Source: an uncultured Lachnospiraceae bacterium
GTDB lineage: Bacteria > Bacillota > Clostridia > Lachnospirales > Lachnospiraceae
DNA length: 20,502 bases
Reading direction: 5' to 3'
Assembly: GCA_945485625.1 (NCBI GenBank)
Contig: CALYSH010000003.1
Location: forward strand, 1 to 20,502
In this document: positions 15,483-20,502 of the stretch, in pieces
How the letters are laid out: the number at the start of each line of letters is the position of its first letter
Numbering within the stretch: position 1 is the first letter of the stretch
Program-made: the position numbers and the translations under genes
Notes under the pieces: generated by a model
Seen by the model: only the letters and a program-made list of their open reading frames with translations
What the model was told of the DNA's origin: nothing
The model's database searches: none

Positions 15483-16196
15483 ATGTACATAGCAATTTGT
15501 GATGATAACATTGCAGACCGCAAACAAATGGAACGGCTTTTGAAGAGGGAAGCCGACAAATATATCAAAGCAGGAGACACTCTTTATACGGACTCCTTTG
15601 GCAATCAGGAAGCCCTGTTGTCCCACCCCATGCAATATGATGCCTTTTTTATTGATATGTGCCACACCGAGGGAGTAACAACCAACAGCATTGTAAGGGC
15701 ATTGTTTCATAAGGGCGTAACCGCTCCCATTGTGCTGTGCTGCTCCGAAATCAACTATCGGGAGGAGGGCTATCCTGAGAATGTCTTCTTTCTGGACAAA
15801 CCCATCCATCCCGAAGAATTGTCGGAAATCATTGCCCGGTCGAAGGTCCTTCAGTCAGAGGCCCCCGGCACGTTGGAATTGCGGGACGACAAAGGAACCT
15901 ATTATGTCACAGAACCTGATATTCTCTATGCAACGCGTAAGGGAAGCCGCATGCTGGTACAGCTTCAGAGCGGACGCGTGGTCGAAACCACTTCCACTCT
16001 TTCCAATTTATTCTCCCAGTGGGAAAGCTTCAAGGTATTCGTCCCTTTGGGAAATCATGCCATCATCAACTGCCGCTATGTGAAAAATCTGGGATGGTTC
16101 CGAATTTATATGAAAAACGATCAGAGCTTCTTCCTCCCCAGAAGCATGCGCATCTATATACAAGAAATCTGTGCCCGGGTGGGTTATGATTTATAA
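15483..16196 (+). CDS. LytTR-type response regulator (AgrA/LytR-like), orphan
   Basis: The 237-residue protein has a receiver domain (1-120) with acidic residues D7/D8, a likely phospho-acceptor Asp58 (FFIDMC) and Lys106 (LDKPIHP), then a LytTR DNA-binding domain (about 130-235) with the typical HAIINCRYVKNL stretch at 192-203. Such regulators bind direct repeats upstream of cell-wall, bacteriocin or quorum-sensing genes. No histidine kinase gene is next to it. ACGGAGGA precedes the start. After Asp58 the sequence is MCHTEGV rather than the more usual hydrophobic-proline pattern. The domain call is firm; the signal and targets are unknown. Confidence 0.9.
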   Translation: MYIAICDDNIADRKQMERLLKREADKYIKAGDTLYTDSFGNQEALLSHPMQYDAFFIDMCHTEGVTTNSIVRALFHKGVTAPIVLCCSEINYREEGYPENVFFLDKPIHPEELSEIIARSKVLQSEAPGTLELRDDKGTYYVTEPDILYATRKGSRMLVQLQSGRVVETTSTLSNLFSQWESFKVFVPLGNHAIINCRYVKNLGWFRIYMKNDQSFFLPRSMRIYIQEICARVGYDL

Positions 16197-16216
16197 GCTT
16201 ACGGAAAGGAACTTTC

Positions 16217-16717
16217 ATGCTTGCATTACAGATTCAATCCATGAAAACATTTATGAATAAGCTTCTGACCCAGGATGCCTTTGATATTTTCCTGTTGGAG
16301 GAGGCAACCATTTCCACCGCCATCACTTATTCTATCGATGGACATATCAACGCAGACTTTTTCCCTATGGCAGAACGGACTCCGGAGTTAATTCCCTACG
16401 AATTCCGTCCCTGGAGCGAAATCCGGGGCCTTTGTTACGAATTAATCAAGGGGAAATACACTCCTCTTTCCTTTAAATTCGTGTTTCAGTTAAAGCCGGA
16501 ACATGTGCAATCCATTCTGGGCAAGGAACACCTCTCCCCGGAATCTACAAAGCTAAAATCCATGGTGCTTACCGTAAAATATGATGGTTCTAAGGCGCTG
16601 CTCACCTCGGGCACCTCCTACCAGACCTTCGTCATGGACAAAACCGCGGATGTTCTGTGGGACCGGAATCTGGCCTCGTATCTGACAAAAAAAGAAATCC
16701 CCTACGAGATACTGTAG
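16217..16717 (+). CDS. Hypothetical protein, probable DUF5721 family
   Basis: A soluble 166-residue protein with no signal peptide or membrane segment. It resembles, from memory, the uncharacterised DUF5721 family of clostridia, which starts with a conserved FMNKLL-type segment (12-17) and continues with a central DGHIN-like turn and a PYEFRPWSEIR region. It starts 20 bp after the LytTR gene and is surely co-transcribed; AAGGAAC lies before the ATG. No catalytic motif is recognisable. The stop codon is built into the terminator hairpin that follows. Confidence 0.75.
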   Translation: MLALQIQSMKTFMNKLLTQDAFDIFLLEEATISTAITYSIDGHINADFFPMAERTPELIPYEFRPWSEIRGLCYELIKGKYTPLSFKFVFQLKPEHVQSILGKEHLSPESTKLKSMVLTVKYDGSKALLTSGTSYQTFVMDKTADVLWDRNLASYLTKKEIPYEIL

Positions 16718-16730
16718 GGGACTTTTTTAT
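16699..16730. terminator. Bidirectional terminator between DUF5721-like gene and spoVAE
   Basis: CCCCTAC (16699-16705) pairs with GTAGGGG (16714-16720) around an 8-base loop. On the plus strand it is followed by ACTTTTTTAT. On the minus strand it is followed by ATTTCTTTTTTTG. It contains the stop of the plus-strand gene and begins six bases after the stop of spoVAE, so it serves both. Confidence 0.92.
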
Positions 16731-17083
16731 TTCTTCATTTTGGGTTGAAAAATCAGACTGGCCAGATATCCGAAGATTAACGCCGCACTGCAGCCCACCG
16801 CTCCGGCTTTAAAGCCTCCGCTGAACAGACCCAGAAAGCCCTGCTCCTTCAGAGCCTCTCTGACTCCCTTCATCAGCACATTACCAAATCCGATGAGTGG
16901 TACACTGACTCCGGCTCCCGCAAATTTCTGCATGGGTTCAAACCATCCAAAGGCACTTAAGAACACCCCGGTCACTACCAGCAGAACCATAATCCTTCCC
17001 GGCATCAATTTCGTCTTTTCCATCAAAATCTGCACCAGTGCGCAGATGAGCCCTCCAATCAAAAACGCTTTTACATAATCCAT
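16727..17083 (-). CDS. spoVAE: Stage V sporulation protein AE
   Basis: Part of the SpoVA channel that moves dipicolinic acid into the forespore and out on germination. The 118-residue membrane protein has about three or four hydrophobic segments; GGLICALVQ (10-18), LMPGRIMVLLVV (26-37), GAGVSVPLIGFGN (56-68) and GGFKAGAVGCSAAL (89-102) fit SpoVAE. The ATG at 17081-17083 is ten bases after AAGGAGG; an ATG three bases after that site is in another frame and leads nowhere useful. It follows the EamA gene by 45 bp but has its own sigma-G-like promoter overlapping the end of that gene. spoVAD is about 2.2 kb away and spoVAC is not in the window. Confidence 0.93.
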   Translation of the reverse strand: MDYVKAFLIGGLICALVQILMEKTKLMPGRIMVLLVVTGVFLSAFGWFEPMQKFAGAGVSVPLIGFGNVLMKGVREALKEQGFLGLFSGGFKAGAVGCSAALIFGYLASLIFQPKMKK

Positions 17084-17105
17084 ACACCATACGCCTCCTT
17101 AAGGA

Positions 17106-17134
17106 TAGTATGGTTCAATTCCAACCGTTTATAC
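17106..17134 (-). promoter_or_regulatory. Sigma-G-like forespore promoter of spoVAE
   Basis: On the minus strand GTATA (17130-17134), 17 bp, CATACTA (17106-17112); the -10 is a perfect match to the sigma-G consensus as I recall it. The predicted start near 17099 falls at the edge of the AAGGAGG site, giving an unusually short leader of about 16 bases. That is the main reason for caution. Confidence 0.55.
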
Positions 17135-18052
17135 ATTTTTCTTCCTTTTTGTGAACCACTCCGGTGGAAGCTGTACCAGAATGACAGCCGAAAACACAAT
17201 GACACAACCCACAATTTGTCTGACGGACAGGGTCTGGTCAGTGGTAAGCAGTCCACAACGATATGCCAGGTATCCCGCTATGGTGGCAATCACGGATTCC
17301 AGACTCATGATCAATGCCGCAATTGTAGGATTCAAATTCCTCTGTCCCACAATCTGCAGGGTATATGCCACACCACTGCTCATGACGCCTGCATACAGCA
17401 ATGCTCCCAGCCCCTGTTTTATTCCAAACCAGGTAGGTGTCTCCAGCACAAAAGCACCGGTGGTACACAGGATGCCGCAAACGCCGAACTGCAGGCAGGA
17501 AATCATCACGCCGTCCGTCTTCGGCGAGAAATAGTCAATAATCAGAATGTGTGCCGTAAAGACAATGGCACAAAGCAACACATAGGTGTCCCCCCTGCTC
17601 AGTCGCAGGCTCTCCTGCAGGCACAACAGATACATTCCGAAAGCAGCCATGGCTGCTGCCACCCAGACTACCACGGATACCTTCTTCCGAAAGAAAATAC
17701 CCGCGATGGGTACAAAAATAATATAAAGAGTGGTAATGAAGCCGGCTTTCCCAACGGTAGTATAAACCAGCCCCACCTGTTGTAAAGTGGTTGCCACTGT
17801 CAGCGCCAATCCGCAACAAAGGCCTGCCAGCAGAGTAATCTTCCAATCCACTTCTCCCCGAATCAGTTTTTTATGTCTGCCGGTCAGCAGAATATACAAT
17901 AACAACACAAAAAAACCAATAAAGGATCTCACCCCGTTAAAGGTGAAGGGTCCCATATAATCCATACCCTTACTCTGGGACACAAAGGCCATACCCCAGA
18001 TACAGGCAGCCAGGAACAAAAGCAGACTGTTTCTCCAAGTATTCTTCTTCAT
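17129..18052 (-). CDS. EamA/DMT-family transporter
   Basis: A 307-residue membrane protein with about ten helices in two EamA repeats (roughly 8-145 and 155-298). The first repeat opens with LLLFLAACIWGMAFVSQ, and the second has the LNPTIAALIMSLESVIATIAG pattern near 240-260, both typical. Members export metabolites, drugs or amino acids; the substrate cannot be told. It starts 12 bp after the shikimate-kinase-like gene and is the last non-sporulation gene of that operon. Its 3' end carries the spoVAE promoter. Confidence 0.9.
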   Translation of the reverse strand: MKKNTWRNSLLLFLAACIWGMAFVSQSKGMDYMGPFTFNGVRSFIGFFVLLLYILLTGRHKKLIRGEVDWKITLLAGLCCGLALTVATTLQQVGLVYTTVGKAGFITTLYIIFVPIAGIFFRKKVSVVVWVAAAMAAFGMYLLCLQESLRLSRGDTYVLLCAIVFTAHILIIDYFSPKTDGVMISCLQFGVCGILCTTGAFVLETPTWFGIKQGLGALLYAGVMSSGVAYTLQIVGQRNLNPTIAALIMSLESVIATIAGYLAYRCGLLTTDQTLSVRQIVGCVIVFSAVILVQLPPEWFTKRKKNV

Positions 18053-18064
18053 TCCAATCCACCC

Positions 18065-18559
18065 CTACTTTACCAGCTCTGCTGCCAGTGCAACTACTTC
18101 CCTGAGTTGTTTTCCATGGCAGTCTACGATAACATGAGCATATTTTTCGTAAAGAGGCACGCGTTCCTCATACAGACTCTCCAATGTCTGGCCTTCCCTA
18201 AGGGTTACTCCTCTGGCATTCAAATCTCCCAACCGGTCCGCAATCTCCTGCAGGGGCAACTTCAGATAAACCACTGTTCCGATTTCTCTCAAATGCTTCA
18301 TGGCTTCTTCTCCATAAACTGCACTTCCTCCCGTGGCAATTATGGATTTATCCATTACAAGGGAAGCATTCACGTCATTTTCTATTTTCCAGAAGCCTTC
18401 CACTCCGTTCTCTTCAATCAATTCATGCAAAAGCTTCCCGTACCGGTCCTGTATCACCAGATCCGAATCCACGAAGCGATATCCCAGTCTCTTGGCCAAT
18501 ACGACACCCACCGTACTTTTCCCAACGCCCGGCATACCAATCAGTACTATATTTTTCAT
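18065..18559 (-). CDS. Shikimate-kinase-family protein, with altered substrate-site residues
   Basis: A P-loop kinase of 164 residues. The frame opens at 18592, but AGGAAGGAAA precedes the ATG at 18557-18559, so MKNIVLIG is the likely start. Walker A is GMPGVGKST (8-16), DSD lies at 31-33, a lid-like NARGV at 114-118, and the RVPLYEKYA arginine at 133. In classical shikimate kinases an FR-x-x-E motif and a GGG loop hold the substrate; here these read FWKIE (56-60) and GGS (77-79). The fold call is firm, but shikimate as substrate is doubtful. No other aromatic-pathway gene is in the window. It starts 36 bp after ridA. Confidence 0.75.
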   Translation of the reverse strand: MKNIVLIGMPGVGKSTVGVVLAKRLGYRFVDSDLVIQDRYGKLLHELIEENGVEGFWKIENDVNASLVMDKSIIATGGSAVYGEEAMKHLREIGTVVYLKLPLQEIADRLGDLNARGVTLREGQTLESLYEERVPLYEKYAHVIVDCHGKQLREVVALAAELVK

Positions 18560-18595
18560 CTGTATTTCCTTCCTGGGGGAGGGCATGACCATCCC

Positions 18596-18967
18596 TTAGA
18601 TTTCTGCAATTACCTCCACTTCGCAAAGCACATTCTTTGGAAGGGTCTTTACTGCCACGCAGCTTCTCGCGGGCTTCTCGGTAAAATAACGGCCGTACAC
18701 CTCATTAAAGGCTGCAAAATCGTTCATATCCGCCAGAAAGCAGGTGGTTTTCACCGTCCTCTCATAATTGGTTCCTGCCTCTGCCAGAATGGCTCCGATA
18801 TTTTTCATCACCTGTTCTGCCTGTTCTGCAATATCTGATCCCACCACCTCACCGGTCTGGGGATTCAGCGCAATCTGTCCGGAAGAAAACAAAAGATTTC
18901 CTGTAATAATCCCCTGGGAATAGGGTCCGATTGCTGCGGGTGCATTCTGTGTTGCAATTTTTCTCAT
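18596..18967 (-). CDS. ridA: RidA family reactive-intermediate deaminase
   Basis: A 123-residue protein of the RidA/YjgF/UK114 family, which hydrolyses reactive enamines and imines released by PLP enzymes to keto acids and ammonia. GPYSQGI (14-20), FSSGQIALNPQTGE (27-40), the KPARSCVAVKTLPK segment with the substrate-binding arginine at 101, and the final CEVEVIAEI are all present, so it belongs to the catalytically competent archetypal group. It starts 18 bp after the 76-residue gene. Confidence 0.94.
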   Translation of the reverse strand: MRKIATQNAPAAIGPYSQGIITGNLLFSSGQIALNPQTGEVVGSDIAEQAEQVMKNIGAILAEAGTNYERTVKTTCFLADMNDFAAFNEVYGRYFTEKPARSCVAVKTLPKNVLCEVEVIAEI

Positions 18968-18985
18968 TGTGTTTACCTCTTATAT

Positions 18986-19216
18986 TCACTCATCAAATTC
19001 TGCCAGAACATAAAATCCTCTGGGATTTTCCTGGATATCAACCACCGTTCCCTCCCTGGATTTCAGTCGGTCACGAAACGGAATATTGGCGGACATGGCC
19101 AAAGAAGGGTCAATGGTATAGTAATAGTTACTGGGAAGCACACCCTCCGTCACCGTAATCTTCTGCCCTTTTTCCAAAAGACCCGGGCGCTCCATCTTAA
19201 ACTCCATCCTTCGCAT
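18986..19216 (-). CDS. Hypothetical small protein, 76 residues
   Basis: A soluble, charged protein with no signal peptide, membrane segment or motif that I recognise. The central NYYYTIDPSLAMSANIPF (30-47) and the end GFYVLAEFDE look conserved and beta-rich. Translation may start at Met1 (AAAGGCAGG upstream) or at Met4 or Met8; Met1 is chosen because it fits the spacing from the promoter. It leads the operon with ridA, the kinase-like gene and the EamA transporter. Operon position and a proper promoter argue that it is real. Confidence 0.7.
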   Translation of the reverse strand: MRRMEFKMERPGLLEKGQKITVTEGVLPSNYYYTIDPSLAMSANIPFRDRLKSREGTVVDIQENPRGFYVLAEFDE

Positions 19217-19262
19217 ATCAAGCCTGCCTTTCCGCGTAATACGATCCGTTTTTTCAAGGATG

Positions 19263-19290
19263 ATTGTACCACATCAAAGCGGATTTGCAA
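19263..19290 (-). promoter_or_regulatory. Sigma-A-type promoter of the ridA operon
   Basis: On the minus strand TTGCAA (19285-19290), 16 bp, TACAAT (19263-19268) with an extended TG one base upstream. It fills the 81-bp gap after spoVAD and marks the following genes as a separate transcription unit. Confidence 0.65.
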
Positions 19291-19297
19291 GAGTCAC

Positions 19298-20320
19298 TTA
19301 CGAGATTCTTTCCAAAACCAGACCGTGACTGATTCCGGGCACGGTTCTCCCCTCGTTAAAGCTTACCTTTGACAATAAGGCTCCTGTGGGTAAAAACAGG
19401 ACCCTGTTCCATCCCCCCGGCTCCTCCAATCGCTTTAGGATATAAGCAGACAGGGTAGCTGCGCAGCAACCGCAGCCGCTTCCTCCCGCATGGGTATCCT
19501 GCTCCTTTCCATCGTATATTTCGATGCCGCAGTCCATATGCTGTGCGGATATATCCAGGTGTTTATCCCGGAGCAGCTCTATCAACGCCTTCTGACCTAC
19601 GCAGCCCAAATCCCCGGTGATAATACGGTCATAATCCTGCGGAGTGCGTCCAAACTCCTTCATATGCCGTTCTATGGTATCTGCCGCAGCCGGCGCCATG
19701 CAGGCACCCATATTCATGGAATCCTTTAATCCGTAATCCACAATTTTTCCCACTGTCATTCCGGCAATCCGGGCTCTGGCTCCCTCCTTTTTTGTCCCCA
19801 GAAGAAAGGCCCCGCTTCCTGTCACCGTCCATGACGCCGACAAGGGTCTCTGGTTGCCGTATTCCAGCGGAAACCGAAATTCTTTTTCGGCACTGGCGAA
19901 ATGACTGGAGGTTACACAGATTACCCTCTCCGCGAAGCCGCCGGAAATTGCCATGGCGCCCAGAATCATGGACTCTCCACAGGTAGAGCAAGCCCCATAC
20001 AACCCAAACAAAGGGATACCGAACCCGCCCACTCCGAAGGAGGTTGCAATAGACTGTCCCAGCAAATCTCCCGCAAACATGCATTGGACATCCTCCGTCC
20101 TGCATCCCGCCTTTTTCAGAGCCAGATGGACCGCACTTTTTTGCAATGTACTTTCCGCTTCCTCCCAGTTATTTGTCTGAAATAAATCATCTTCTCCCAC
20201 CATGTCAAACAGAGGTCCCAGCGGACCCTGACCTTCCTTTGTTCCAACTACGCTTGCACTATTTTCAACAAACACCGGTTTTTCCAGCAAATAGCTGGTT
20301 TTTCGCAATCTCCGAGCCAT
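19298..20320 (-). CDS. spoVAD: Stage V sporulation protein AD
   Basis: A thiolase-fold protein of the SpoVA complex that binds dipicolinic acid. The frame opens at 20359, but GGGAGG lies seven bases before the ATG at 20318-20320, giving 340 residues (MARRLRKTSY), close to the Bacillus length of 338. Recognisable parts are GPLGPLFD (32-39), YGACSTCGESM (108-118), the TGDLGCVG stretch (235-242) and the DTHAGGSGCGCCA turn near 275-287. It has its own sigma-G-like promoter and no neighbouring spoVAC: the upstream 180 bp hold no spoVA gene and a promoter facing the other way. Confidence 0.96.
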   Translation of the reverse strand: MARRLRKTSYLLEKPVFVENSASVVGTKEGQGPLGPLFDMVGEDDLFQTNNWEEAESTLQKSAVHLALKKAGCRTEDVQCMFAGDLLGQSIATSFGVGGFGIPLFGLYGACSTCGESMILGAMAISGGFAERVICVTSSHFASAEKEFRFPLEYGNQRPLSASWTVTGSGAFLLGTKKEGARARIAGMTVGKIVDYGLKDSMNMGACMAPAAADTIERHMKEFGRTPQDYDRIITGDLGCVGQKALIELLRDKHLDISAQHMDCGIEIYDGKEQDTHAGGSGCGCCAATLSAYILKRLEEPGGWNRVLFLPTGALLSKVSFNEGRTVPGISHGLVLERIS

Positions 20321-20369
20321 AATCCGTCCTCCCTTTTTCACAAAATAATGATTCAGCACCTTTCACCCT

Positions 20370-20398
20370 TAATATGTCTGCGAAAAAAAAAATTATAC
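20370..20398 (-). promoter_or_regulatory. Sigma-G-like forespore promoter of spoVAD
   Basis: On the minus strand GTATA (20394-20398), 17 bp (including ten T), CATATTA (20370-20376). It fits GNATR-N17/18-CATNNTA. The predicted start near 20363 gives a leader of about 43 bases. A TATAAT-like hexamer overlaps the -35 at about 20392-20397 but lacks a good sigma-A -35. Confidence 0.55.
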
Positions 20399-20411
20399 CT
20401 CCCTCGTTCTA

Positions 20412-20440
20412 TTGACATCCCGCTCTTTTTTATTTATACT
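20412..20440 (+). promoter_or_regulatory. Strong sigma-A-type promoter pointing out of the window
   Basis: TTGACA (20412-20417), 17 bp, TATACT (20435-20440): consensus -35, optimal spacing and a near-consensus -10. Transcription would start near 20447 and run rightwards into a gene that is not in the window. The remaining bases to 20502 show no start codon with a ribosome site. Confidence 0.7.
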
Positions 20441-20502
20441 ATCTACAAAGACCAAATTTATACATCAAATAGTAATTGTTCGCAGAAGCTTCGTTATCAC
20501 AC

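Noticed and set aside
18107..18838. Plus-strand 243-codon frame opposite the kinase-like gene and ridA
   Set aside because: It is antisense to two recognisable genes and has no family resemblance.

Overview
The window looks like chromosomal DNA from a spore-forming, low-to-middle GC Firmicute, most likely a member of the Clostridia close to the Lachnospiraceae. The reasons are the sporulation genes spoVAD and spoVAE, strong AGGAGG-type ribosome binding sites, clostridial-type sigma-A promoters, a clustered argC-argJ-argB-argD operon with divergent argG, and small uncharacterised proteins of the kind seen in that family. The placement rests on protein character read by eye. No 16S gene or tRNA is present.

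Left edge (1-480): the 3' part of a minus-strand gene that has lost its N-terminus, then a tandem repeat with an exact 72-bp period. The repeat also supplies the last ten or so codons and the stop of comEC. Region 2 (445-6718, minus): a promoter followed by comEA, an OmpR-type response regulator, a membrane histidine kinase, a GerMN-domain lipoprotein and comEC. DNA-uptake genes thus flank a regulator-kinase-lipoprotein cassette whose order matches actinobacterial mtrA-mtrB-lpqB.

Region 3 (6748-13537, minus): argC, a GNAT acetyltransferase, argJ, argB and argD. These make ornithine from glutamate through acetylated intermediates. They are followed, with tight spacing, by an orphan solute-binding protein without a lipobox and a small DMT-type membrane protein. 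The divergent argG (13789-15012, plus) shares a 251-bp control region with argC that holds two ARG-box-like sites 84 bp apart. argG ends in a clear terminator.

Region 4 (15068-16717, plus): a promoter, a DUF1294 membrane protein, an orphan LytTR response regulator and a DUF5721-like protein, closed by a bidirectional terminator. Region 5 (16727-20320, minus): spoVAD and spoVAE lie about 2.2 kb apart. Between them is an apparently vegetative operon with its own sigma-A-type promoter: a 76-residue unknown protein, ridA, a shikimate-kinase-like protein and an EamA transporter. Each spoVA gene has its own forespore sigma-G-like promoter, of identical geometry (GTATA, 17 bp, CATAYTA). At the right edge a strong sigma-A promoter points out of the window.

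The best candidates for something undescribed are the competence/two-component/GerMN cassette, the split spoVA locus with matched sigma-G promoters, the 72-bp repeat that ends comEC, and the orphan solute-binding protein coupled to argD.
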